A DNA stretch of 64,000 bases, taken from the NCBI GenBank assembly GCA_018287875.1, contig JAGVVL010000017.1:3472001-3536000 (forward strand). Reading direction: 5' to 3'. The position numbers and the translations under genes were made by a program. Source of the DNA: Nigrospora sphaerica. Taxonomy: Eukaryota; Ascomycota; Sordariomycetes; Amphisphaeriales; Apiosporaceae. The notes below the pieces were generated by a model that saw nothing but the letters and a program-made list of their open reading frames with translations, did no database searches and had not been told where the DNA came from. Below, in pieces: positions 32,946 to 43,912 of the stretch. Within the stretch, counting starts at the first letter, position 1. Every line of letters starts with the position of its first letter.

Positions 32946-35393
32946 ATGCCTCGCGCCTTCGCCATGTTCTCCTTTATTCCTTGGCTACAGGTCTTCCTTG
33001 TGGTCTCAATCTCGTCTTCGCCCGAGACCATGTTTGCCCTCGCATCGTCAGGCATCGTCGGTTACGGCATAAATTTGTTCCCAGACCTCTGCTGCCAAGC
33101 ATGCTACGACTCGCTTTCCAGCCTCCATCTCAGCTGCACTACCGTTGATGATAGTGGCTCCATGTCTCCCATGGACATGGACATGGGAAGCATGGACATG
33201 CCCATGGCCATGACGAGCGACGAGTGCTATGCGTCCAACGTCCCATGGCTTCAGACGATGGCGTACTGTATCCAGCATAGCTGCAATGCCGTTGGGTACC
33301 CCACGGACAAGCAAGCCGAGTGCTTTGCTCAGCGAGCCATTATAGATGCTTTCCAGCCTTCTTTTAACGCCAGCCTTCCGCCCTCACCCCCGACGGAGGA
33401 GTTAGCGGACGATACCACATGGCTAAACAGTACCAGCCTCGTGAATGACGCTCTCTATCGGTCTACCTACGGGACATATCAGGAGTTCGAGAGGGAGGAG
33501 ATATTGCATTCAACATACTCGTGAGCGTCCCACCCCCCTCCTCCGAGAGTCGTCAACTGTTTCACCTTCTCAATCTAACCACCTCAGCGCGTAGCCTGAT
33601 TGTTGTTTCTACCGTCATTGGCGTGTGCATCATTTACGGCGCCTGGGCGCAGATAGAAAGTGCCTTTCCCAGACTCCTCCAACCGTTCCAGAACAGCTCC
33701 ATCTTGGCGCGGACTCGGCAGTACCTTGTCCTTCCTCCCATCCTAGGCACCCGCCGCCTCGAACCTCTCCCAGGTCAAATAGGGTACGCCCCAAGAAGAA
33801 TTGCCGGCATTTTCATCGCGGTTTACGTTATTCTCAATGTCGTGTTGTGTTCGGTTTCCTTTCGCAGTTTTCAGCCTAACCTTTACTTTCTTTCGACTGG
33901 ATTCGAATTGTGCGAATATGTTGGTAACCGGACTGGCGTTCTCAGCTTTGTGAACCTGAGCGTTGCCATAATGTTCGCTGGACGAAACAATCTTCTCATC
34001 TCTTTCACAGGATGGAGTCAGAGCACATTTCTCATACTACACCGCTGGGCGGCACGGATTGCCACCTTGCAGGCCATCGTACACTCCATTGTCTACACAC
34101 TGGCGTACTTTCAACCTGGGTATGATGGCGCCGCAGCATACGCCGCCAAAGCAACCGAAGCATTTTATGTAAGTTCGTATCAGTCCCTTTATGCCAGCGG
34201 ACTCAACCACTGACGAGTTGTAGCAATGGGGAATCGTTGCCACCATCACTATGTGTTTGGGACTCAGCTTCGCCATTCTTCCCTTCCGTGTTCGATTCTA
34301 TGAGATCTTTCTCGCAGTGCATATTGTCATGGCCCTGCTTTGCCTCGTGGGTTGTTGGTACCACATCGTACCCCACTTCGGCTACAATTATGGCTATCAA
34401 GTTTGGCTCTACATCGCGTTCGCTTTCTGGTCCGCCGACAGACTGGCCCGAATCGGTCGGGTGGCCTTTTTCAACCAGCTTGGCCGGTCAAAGGCGGTAG
34501 TCGAGTCGATCCCAGGCACCAATATCATGCAGCTGACTTTGTTCCCGCGCACGATTGGGGGCTGTGGCCCGGGGACACACACCTTTCTCTACTTTCCTGG
34601 CTTGGGAAAGAGTTGGGAAAGTCATCCTTTTACGATTGCTGGCTGGAGCTCACCGAAACGCGGGTCCACGGAGACTCCGACCAATGTTACGTTTGCTAAA
34701 ACGCCACCGACTAAGCAACCGGAGCCTACGATGAGGGACGCATCACACGACAGCGACGCTCACTTTCCCCCGTCCATCCGCATTCTCGCCCGGTCACATG
34801 CTGGTGCAACCAACGCGCTCCACAAGCAGCTTCTCGCCTCGTCCTCGCGTACGCGCACAGAAGTTTCGGTCTACAACGAGGGCCCTTACGCCGGCCATCG
34901 AACAATGCTCAAGCCGCTATTCACTACCGACACAGTTCTCTGCATCGTAGGAGGAATTGGTATCACCAGCGCTCTTGGATTTCTCCAATCCTATGCTGAA
35001 TCAAAGGTGACCGATCAGAGTCTGATGAAGAAAACAACACGATTCATTGTATCCTGGACCGCACGAGAGGCGCCCCTGATCCAATATGTCCGAAACAACT
35101 ACTTCGTGGACTTTGGGGATGTTGAGTACAGACTTTGGTGTACTGGTACCGCTGATGGTACTGAATTGTCCGCAATGGCATCGGAAAGTGTGGCTGGTAG
35201 TAAAGACGAAACTATCAATAGTGGGAGAATGGACATCCGCACAGTACTGAGAGACAGCCTTGAAGTCGGGGTTCACACTACAGTGATTTGTTGTGGACCA
35301 GGTGGTATGGCTGACGACGTTGCAACGCACGTTGCTCAGTATTTGGGACAGGGGTTCAATTTAAATCTTATAGAGGATCTTTATACTTGGTAG
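32946..35393 (+). CDS. ferric/cupric reductase (FRE family) with Met-rich ectodomain
   Basis: Exons 32946-33520, 33595-34168 and 34224-35393 code for 772 residues. A signal peptide (MPRAFAMFSFIPWLQVFLVV) leads a Cys-rich extracellular domain containing a Met-rich run from residue 73 (MSPMDMDMGSMDMPMAM). The ferric reductase transmembrane core has two His pairs with 14-residue spacing (HRW...VH near 340/354 and HIV...WYH near 416/430) for two b-type hemes. FAD-binding HPFTIAGW is near 517 and NADPH-binding GGIGITSALG near 626, with CCGPGGM near 739. It would reduce Fe(III) or Cu(II) outside the cell with cytosolic NADPH. Introns are phase 2 (GTGAGC...GCGTAG) and phase 0 (GTAAGT...TTGTAG), chosen because only they keep frame. 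Confidence 0.88.
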
Positions 35394-35741
35394 TAAATGA
35401 AGGATTCTAGGGACTGCCGTTCTATTGCATAGGTTTGGACGGTTAAGCTGAATTGTATCGCTTATATTAGACTTCTAACTAGGTTTTCTGGTTGATAATC
35501 AAAGCCCACATATATAATATCCTGGCTTTATACCGTTAAAACAGGAGCCATGAAATCAATGATTTCTATTACATTAGAGTATGATACATCGGCTGAGTGC
35601 TATAGTGTATGTACAGTGGGCCTTATGGGATCTGGTCTTCTCCCTCTATGAGTCTCGTTCATTACAGAAGACTGCGCGCCTTTGACCAGTGTCCTCTTAG
35701 TCGCGGATCAGGGTTCATTGTGGACGATAGCACCTTCCTAA
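35394..35741. other. intergenic; nothing recognised
   Basis: 3' flank of the metalloreductase up to the first retroelement LTR. No gene or repeat identified. Confidence 0.4.
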
Positions 35742-35904
35742 TGGAACGAAGAAACCCCAAACTATAGGGAGTCTGGTGGAAAGACACGGTCGTGAGGTCG
35801 ATCCCAAGGGACAATCAGGTGAGGATATCGTTGATCAAGATGATCCTTAACGTAGGGAAGTAAAAGAAGCTCAAAATAGTCACGAAAAATGAGCGTGAAG
35901 TGCC
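35742..35904 (+). repeat. gypsy family D 5' LTR, first part
   Basis: Begins TGGAACGAAGAAACC and is interrupted at GTGCC (35900-35904) by chromovirus copy B. It continues at 43776-43912. The two parts total 300 bp and match 12445-12745. Gag-like sequence of family D follows after the second part. Confidence 0.75.
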
Positions 35905-36120
35905 TGTCACGGTTCAAGGAACGAAGGATCTGTTGATGACCCAAAGGTTCTATTGAGATGCGAAAACTACAGGTGAAGAGGAAAAGAAGAGGAGGAACAG
36001 GCTCCTCTCAGTCACTGTTTGGCAGGAATATATCCAGCCAGCGGCGGTACGTACCGCCAGGCAGCGGTAAGTCGTCCATGCGTTGCCATGCCCTTGTACC
36101 TATGTACCCATGCCGTAACA
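35905..36120 (-). repeat. 3' LTR of chromovirus copy B
   Basis: On the plus strand it reads TGTCACGGTTCAAGG to CATGCCGTAACA. It contains GGCGGTACGTACCGCC at 36043-36058. Confidence 0.93.
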
Positions 36121-39100
36121 TTACCCCCCCTCAAGAAATGAAACTTGTCCGCAAGTTTCGGTCACTTCTTCCGGGCAATTCTCTTTCTCGTTCGGTTCGT
36201 CGAAGCCGGAGAGTTATCGTCGGCGTGAGGTGGGTCAATCTTATCGTCAGCTACGGCGTCAAGCTATAAAGCCAGTCGCTTCGGCGGTCCTGCGTTGTCT
36301 GGATACTCCTCGTGGTATTCCTAGAGAAGTGTGGCGCTGTTCTTGAATGACTCCGCGTTGTACCACGTTGCGTCCGGGTCCCAACCCTTCCAGCGCACCT
36401 AGTATTGAAGTTTCCTATAGTGCAGTCGAGAGGACAGCACTCGGTCTACCTCCCATTCTTCGTCCAACGAAGGATCCATGATTTCGCCCTCCGGATTCTC
36501 GGCCTGTTGTCCCGGGAGAGGGTCGTCTTAGAATCGCCGAAGGCGATTAGCGTGAAACACGTTCGTGCCCTTCCAGTCTGGCGGCGTGTCAAGTTTGTAG
36601 GAGTGTCCTCTTATCCCCTTAATAGTGTAATATTGCTGCGTTAAAAGGAACATTAAGGCGTCGCCAGGTTAGTCCGTCGTCTATATCCGTTTAAGGATAA
36701 CCACCCTATCCCCGACCTTAAAGTCTAACTCGCGTCGCGACTTATTAGCCTGGTTATATATACAGCGTTAGGATAAGGTAGCCTATTATCGTGCCGTTTT
36801 TATATATTAGTGGAGTATCTTTATAATCTTTTATATATCTTATCGTTCGAGACGTTCTATTATCGGAAGCTTGCTAATATCTTAAGTCTAGTCAGCTTTA
36901 GAATATAGCAGCGGTATAAGGAAACCACGCTCCACTTTATAAGGAGACAGTCCTATCGAGTCCTAGGGCAGGCTAGCTTAGATAGCGTCCAAAGCTGGAA
37001 TCACTGACGACCAGTTGTCTTAAAAGTGTGATAAGTAAGGCAGAATCCGTTGCTGGATAGCCTGGTTTATACACTCCACTTGCCCTTGTGACTGGGAGTA
37101 GCCGGAGGATCCCAGTTTTTAGGTGATACCCAGCAGCTTAAAGACTTCATCGGTGAAGTGAGAGACGAATTGGGGTCTATAGTCGCTCCCAATCTGCTAT
37201 GGTAGTCCAAAGACGTGATATAGACTATAGTAGTATATCTTAGTAACGTCTTTAGCTGTCACTAATCGGGTATAGGGAACACACTAACTCCTCTTACTTA
37301 ATAAGCAAACTATAATAAGGAGGTTATTAAACCCCTTTCGATCTTTAAGCATAGTTTTAAAGTCTATCTGAATCGACTGCTATAAGCGAAGCGGTATCGG
37401 AAGCGGATAGAGAAATCCTAGTGTCTTATCCCGGGGGACTTTAAACGATCGGCACACTCGACAGTTAACCACGAAATAGTCGACGTCTTTGGATAATCCT
37501 AGCCACCAGTACTGGCTCTGTATTAGCTTACGGAGCTTGTTATATCCCAGGTACGCAGATATTAAGCGCGAATAGAAATCTTCTAAGATGTGCGTCCTCA
37601 AATTGTCTTATTCGGGGACCACTAGTTTGCCGTTCCTTAGGAGGGTTCCGTTAGAGAGGGTCTAGGTAATGCCGTCGGTCGGCTCTAATGTAGTCTTTTC
37701 CCGAAACGGCTGGAGAAGGGGGTCGGTGCAGTTAAGTTCGACAGCACGATATACCAGCATTGACCCAGAGAGTGGTGGCGGTGGCAGGTCGTCCTCTAAG
37801 AGGGCCACCTCACTTAAGGGTTCCACTATAGAAAGCGCTGGTATATATCCGTGTTCGCCCTCCTAGAAGATAGCCAAGTGTTGCATCGCCTTGGTTTTCT
37901 CTTTCTGTGTTTTCAGATCTTCCGTTTTCTGTAATAAAGCGTCGGCCGCGGCATTCTGCGTTCCTAGGCGGTACTTTAGCAGGCAGTGGTATTCAGCGAG
38001 GAGCTCCGCCTAGTTCGCTTATCGTAAGTTAAGATAACGTTTTTAACTAAAGTATTCTAGCGCGCTATAATCCGTCACAATCGTAAACTGTGGGCACTGA
38101 AGTCCTATAAGCTTAGCGCGCTAATACTTAAGGGCTTAGACTACAGCTAACAGTTCTTTATTATGGATGCTATAATTAAGCTCCGAACCTTGGAGGGTCT
38201 TTAAGTAAAAGGCGACAGGGTGCCAGTTATTAGAAGCGTCATCCTTCTTTTACGATAGGACTCCAGTAATCACTTTATCGGAAGCATCTGTCTTTAATTG
38301 TATATCGTTCTCGTAGCCGAAATATACGAGGACTGGGGCCTCCAGCAGTCGTCGTTTTAAGGTATCGAAAGCTTCCTGGCACTCCTCTGTCTACTGGAAC
38401 ATCGGTAAACCTTGCTTCGTTAGGTTAGTGAGCGGTCGAGCAATCCGCCTATACTCGCGAACGAACTTGCGATAGAAATTGTAGAAGCCGAGAAATAATT
38501 GCACTCCTTTAATAGACGTCGGGGGTGCCCAGTCGCGGACAACGGACGTCTTAGTAGGATCCACGGCCACTCCTTCTGTAGAGATGATGAAGCTTAAGAA
38601 CTTCGTTTCCCGAATATAAAATTCGCACTTGTCGGTGTCGGCTTACAGTCCGGCCTCTCGGAGGCGCTGCAGGACCCTCCTCACATAGTCCTCGTGTTCT
38701 TTAACTGAATCCGAAAAAATAACGATATTGTCTAAGTATACCGAGCAGAAATTATTTAGATAGTCTATCAAGGTGTCATTTATAAAGCGCTGAAAGGTCG
38801 CGGGTCCGTTCGTTAATCCGAATAGGAGTATGTTATACTGAAAGGTGCTATAACAGGTACGGAACGCTGTTAACTCTTCTAATCCTAGCGCCATTCGGAT
38901 CCGGTGGGATACTTATTAGATGTCCAGCTTTATAAAGACCTTTGCCTTAAAAATCCGGGCTATAGTCTCCTCGATTAAGGGAAGTGGGTGTCGGTCTTTT
39001 TAAGTGACAGAGTTGAGCTTTCTGAAGTCTATATAGAGGCGTAGTCCTCTATTCCCTTTAGGTACGAAGAGGATTGGTGCCGCTTAAGGCGCTTCACTTA

Positions 39101-39710
39101 GCTCGATGAATCCCTTTACTAGGTTCTTAGTCACGTACTTCCAGTATGTCTCCATTTCTTTAAGCGACATCTTCCGCAGGCCCGAGTATCCTAGGAGCTC
39201 GTCTAGCTTAGCGTCATCATTTAGGATGATCTTGTAATCGCAGGTACGATGCGGTGGTAACTTGTCGGACTCGAACTTGCTAAATATATTTAAATACTCG
39301 TGGTATTGCTTTAGTACCACTTATAATGCTTTTTTGCGAAGAGTGTCCGAGTCCGAGGGTAACACGTCCCCTTGTGACGTTTGCTTCTCGAGGATAATCT
39401 TGTCTATCGCGTGGAGGCTAGTGACGTGCCAATCTTGAGGGTTTCGGCGGTATGACATTTCTATCGCCGGTGCGGAGATAAAAGCGATATCGATGCGTTC
39501 TTTAAAACTTCCTGCCGAGCTCCGGCGTCGGATAAAGGGTCCTTGAGAGTTGCGTTCCATCGGGGACGACGGTGGCCTCGGTGGCGGTGTTGGCAACAGG
39601 GGCGGCGCGTCGGTTAGTTCAGCCAACGCGCGTTTTATTTTCGCGATGCCTTCATTGTTTCGTTGTCCTTGTGTACGAGTGGCCATTGGTTGTGTTAGGA
39701 TTTTCTTATA

Positions 39711-41571
39711 AGTTCGAGGACCCCCATTTCGGCCCCCCCCACATTTCGGCCCCCCAAAAACCAGCCACCGAATTTCCAGCCCCTCGACTTCTTTTTGAAT
39801 TTACTTTAGCAAATTTGCTTTAATCTATCCGAAACTTGGTATCTGCATTCAATTTCTTATTATGAAGCAATATTCAGAAGCCGAACTTCAACAAGCCCTA
39901 ACTGCTATTGCAGCTAGGGGTGGAATCAAGCAGACCTCTCGAGATTACGGCATACCGAAGTCAACACTGCAAAGCCGAATTAAAGGCCATCAACCTAGGC
40001 CCGAAGCCTTTGCAGACCAACAGAGGCTCAGACCAGTCCAGGAAGAGTTACTTACGAATTGGATCCTGACCTAAGCTGCCCTAGGGCTTCCACCTTCCCA
40101 TGCCCAAGTTAAGGAGTTCGCCGAACGTATCCTCCGGGCTCAGGGCGACAGCGAGCCACTTGGAAAGAGATGGCTGCAGGCCTTCCTACGCAGGAACCCA
40201 GCCGTACGGGTCCAGAAGAGCCGGTCTATCGACTCGCAGCGTGTTAATGGCGCCTTAATCGAGGTAATTCGCTTATAGTTCCGATATCTTCAGCTGCCGG
40301 AGGTCCAGAGGGTGAAGCCGGCTAACCGCCATAACATGGATGAAGCAGGACTCCTAGAAGGTGCTGGATCGAATGGTCTAGTACTTGGAGGTTCCGAAAA
40401 ACGCTCAGTCCGAAAGAAATAGCCTGGTTCTCGTGCTTGGATGTCATTCATTGAATGCATCTCTGCTTAAGGCCACGCCCTGCCCCCATTAGTCATTTTC
40501 AAGGGCAAAACGGTTCAACAGCAATGGTTCCCGGTCGATTTAAGCCAATTCAGAGGCTGGCAGTTCACTGCAACCGAAAACGGATGGATCACAGACGAAA
40601 CAGCGCTCGAGTGGCTCGAGAAAGTCTTTATCCCGAATACCACCCCCGAGGACCCTTCCGAGTACCGCCTACTTATTATGGACGGCCATGGAAGCCATAC
40701 AACGACTGATTTTATGTTCCAATGCTTCTCGCACCGGATTTATCTTCTGTTTTTGCCCCCTCATACCTCTCATGTCCTCCAACCTCTCGATTTAGCCGTT
40801 TTCAGTTCTTTAAAATCGGCATACCGGAAAGAGCTCGGATATCTAACCCAGTTAACGGACTCTACAGTAGTTGGCAAGCGAAATTTCCTTACCTGCTATC
40901 AGAAGGCTCGTTTAGCCAGCCTTACTAGCCAGAATATCCGGAATGGATGGAAAGCAGCTGGTCTCTAGCCAGTGAGTATAGCTAAACCGCTTCTAAGCCG
41001 GAATTTAATTCAAAATACACACCAAACAACACCCGACACAGTAAATTTAAAGGAATCCCACTCGAAAAGGGTCCTCTTAACACCTCCAACAAGATCCCAT
41101 ACTTCTATAGTGGTTTGGTCAACTCTAAAGAAGACGTCGGACTTTAAGGACCAAGTACAGCTTTCGAACCAGCTAGCGAAACACTCAACCACACAACGAC
41201 TACTCTTCCGGAAGATCCAAAAGGCCTTTGATGAGAAGAACGTCCAATTGGCTACTGCTCAAAGGCAAATTCAGGCCCTCGAAGCTAGGATTGACACTAT
41301 CAGACCAAGGAAGAGGAAGAAGGTGGATTTGAGCCCTAATTCGAAGTTCGCGAACATTGAAGACATCCACCGAGCTCAGTTAGCGGTCGGGGAGGTTAAA
41401 AATGGTCTAGATGAAGAGAGCGATAGCGAAAGCCTAAGTGAGGCCAGTTCCTGCATTAGAGTTGCTATTAATTAAGGCTGCATCTTAACTTCTATTGATA
41501 TGGCTGGTTTTAAGCGTGGTGTTTTTAGGGGGCCGAAATGTGGGGGGGGCCGAAATGGGGGTCCTCGAACT
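39711..41571 (+). mobile_element. Fot/pogo-like DNA transposon, copy 3
   Basis: 1861 bp with TA at 39709-39710 and 41572-41573. Both ends begin AGTTCGAGGACCCCCATTTC, and each end holds two ATTTCGGCC-type submotifs. Removing it with one TA rejoins chromovirus copy B across the region matching 24120-24140 of copy A. This copy has the fewest mutations of the four. Confidence 0.94.
39862..41475 (+). pseudogene. Fot-like transposase, copy 3 (least damaged)
   Basis: The frame MKQYSEAELQQAL to a TAA at 41475 is about 537 codons, with roughly five nonsense codons. The DDE acids are visible in NMDEAG, IMDGHGS and LQPLDLAVF. The N-terminal 50 residues (HTH) differ clearly from copies 1, 2 and 4, while the rest is nearly the same. 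That fits a separate subfamily with its own terminal motif. A charged C-terminal tail (PRKRKKVDL) is likely nuclear targeting. Not functional as it stands. Confidence 0.9.
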
Positions 41572-43554
41572 TATCGAATTATCGGTGGCGACTTCTCGCA
41601 ATCGGTGTTGGTCGCATATAGACCGCGGATGACGGGAGAATCCAGACGTCGTGATCTTCGGCCTGCCAGGCGTCGCTGGTCTTCGATGGCCATCTTTCGC
41701 TCACGATGTTGGGCGTCTACATCGAAGGTAGGGTTCTACAGAAGCTGTCCGGCCTGGTCTATAACGACATAATGTTCCATGCGCTGGGGGGTCCATTCCT
41801 CGGGGAAGAGAAGACAACGGCGACGAATATCCAGTGTTACATTGTGTGTTTCCAACTATTTGCGACCGACTATCACGTCGTGGCGTATATTAAGGATTAG
41901 AAAATGGGTTCGGGCAGTAAGACGGCTCTGGACTTAGAAGTGTCCTAGCAGGGCAATGTCTACCAGTTGCGATAAGGTACCGTCGAATCCGCCGACAGGT
42001 TAAGGATAAAAGTCACGAATAGTAAGGAGGTGTAGGTATTAGAGGAGCCTTTAAACGAAGGCTATACTTATAAACAGGTATCCACTTACTCTGGTATCGA
42101 CAAGGGCATAGGTAAAGAGAGACGATCCATTATAAGCTATAGTATAAGGGAAGGTAAACGGTCTTCCCCCTAAGTGCTTGCTTAAAAAACTAGAGGATCG
42201 CTTATCCCGCGTGTTCTCAATATCGACGACTTCCCTTAAATCGGAGTCCACTTATCTAAGGGTATTTAGTTTTTCGAATCCGTGATATCTTCGACTCGGT
42301 CGGAGTTAAGAATCTCGGTTGTAAGACTATCGGCGTTCAAATAAGGACAGGGAGCTCCTATCTACTGGCTAACTAAAGCGTTAATACAGTTTAAGCGGTC
42401 GACATTGACTCGCTTTTCCGGGTAGTTATTGGCATAGTGGCCAGGCTTTTCACAGTTAAGATAGAGTCGGTTCTTTAAAAGGCGTCGGAGCTTATCGGGT
42501 CTATATTAACGTGCCAGGGTTAAGGTAATGTAACGCTTCTCCGATGGCTTGGCAGACTCCGATTGGTCGACAGCGGGGATAGGGGTTCGGCGAGTGCCGC
42601 CATAGTTTCCGCGGTTTATACGACGTCCAGGGTCGTCACTCTTAGCAGACTGGAGGACCAGTGTAATCTAGGCGGCCTCGGTTGCAAACGCGTCGAATTT
42701 AATGCTACTCTTAATATAGGAGGAGGCCAGTGCCGTTTGCAACTTTATTGTAAGCTTTTAGTTGAAGAGGCACTTTTAATCCGTTTTAACTTAGCTAGTT
42801 TCGGTGGCAAGTCGAAGGAACTTGTTCTTAAAGACCTGGAAATCTATTCCCGCGGCCATATAAAGGTTCTTAAATTCTAAAGAGGCAGCCTCTATTTAGT
42901 TGGGGTCATGGTACTGTTACTAAAGATGCGCTATCAAGGCCTCGTACAATTAGATCGGAGTAGGGTGCGTCTATTGGAGGTAGGGCTGGAGATTATCGCT
43001 GGCCTCTCCGCCGAGGCGGCCTTCGATATAGGCCTGCTTAGAGAGGTCTGTAGGGAAACGGGAAACGTTCACCAGGATCTTGTTCTTAACCTAACGGAAC
43101 CAAGTCTCGAACTTGACGATATCCTTAGACTTCTGATTATAGAAAACCGGGGGGTCAGGGAGGCGCTCAACCTTTAGTTAGGAGCCCTTAACATCGGGAA
43201 GTACAGGCAGTGGTGTACCTTAGGTACTTCCTGCTGTCTGCCGGATTAAGGCAGCCATCTGCTGTTGGAGATCCTTTATCTGTCTCTCTAGCTCAAGGTG
43301 TCTATGGCGCTCTTAAACGAATCTGGACTCGGTGTCGTCAACGTCGCTGGTGTCATTCGTATCGGCGGAACCCTCACGGGTATTGTCGGGGTCATCCTTG
43401 TGAGTTTCTGTGATCCGGTGGAGGGATCCACCCTGTTTGGCCAGCATCTCAGCGGTGTGTGGGTCGCGCTTGTAGCTGCGTACCCGTCGGAATGTCTGTA
43501 GGGTTTGGGATATTGATAGAAGCCTTCCTAGGCGGATAAGGAGACCTGTAGTTG

Positions 43555-43770
43555 TGTCACGGTTCAAGGAACGAAGGATCTGTTGATGACCCAAAGGTTC
43601 TATTGAGATACGAAAACTACAGGTGAAGAGGAAAAGAAGAGGAGGAACAGGCTCCTCTCAGTCACTGTTTGGCAGGAATATATCCAGCCAGCGGCGGTAC
43701 GTACCGCCAGGCAGCGGTAAGTCCTCCATGCGTTGCCATGCCCTTGTACCTATGTACCCATGCCGTAACA
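43555..43770 (-). repeat. 5' LTR of chromovirus copy B
   Basis: Identical to the 3' LTR except at two positions (GATACG for GATGCG, and GTCCTCC for GTCGTCC). Confidence 0.93.
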
Positions 43771-43775
43771 GTGCC

Positions 43776-43912
43776 GTAGTAAGAGTAGCAGTGTATTAAA
43801 AGGAGGGAAAAAGCGCGCTGTGTCTCTAGCTATGAACTGGACTACCGAAGCCTAACTTATACTTGTGTAAACCCTTGATCAAGGCTTACGTAAGAGCCCT
43901 GGCCCGGTCTCA
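43776..43912 (+). repeat. gypsy family D 5' LTR, second part
   Basis: Continues the LTR from 35904 after chromovirus copy B. It ends GGCCCGGTCTCA (43912), giving a TG...CA LTR overall. The block AGTAGCAGTGTATTAAAAGG is shared with 12610-12640. Confidence 0.72.

Larger units (their letters stand above)
36121..43554 (-). pseudogene. chromovirus gag-pol with C-terminal chromodomain, RIP-decayed
   Basis: Reading leftward from about 43470, gag starts with the same RITETHKDDPDNTREGSA segment as copy A. The frame continues on the far side of Fot-like copy 3 into protease/RT (39686-38640; FQRFINDTLIDYLNNF and YLDNIVIFSDSV). The integrase zinc-binding region follows (37601-37380; RKLIQSQYWWLGLSKDV, NCRVCRSFK). 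The C-terminus near 36410-36270 reads VRWKGWDPDATWYNAESF, a chromodomain, which usually guides integration to modified histones. Many TAA/TAG codons interrupt it. In the integrase zinc motif the sequence has SAYLG where copy C keeps SAHLG, another C-to-T change. Confidence 0.88.
35905..43770 (-). mobile_element. chromovirus copy B, complete, in family D LTR
   Basis: Two 216-bp LTRs (35905-36120 and 43555-43770) differ at only two positions. The target duplication is GTGCC (35900-35904 and 43771-43775). A polypurine tract lies next to the 3' LTR (CTTGAGGGGGGTAA on the minus strand). Without Fot-like copy 3 and its TA, the element is about 6.0 kb. It is a Ty3/gypsy element of the chromovirus group because a chromodomain sits at the pol C-terminus. 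Insertion is recent by LTR similarity although the ORFs are already RIP-damaged. Confidence 0.93.
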
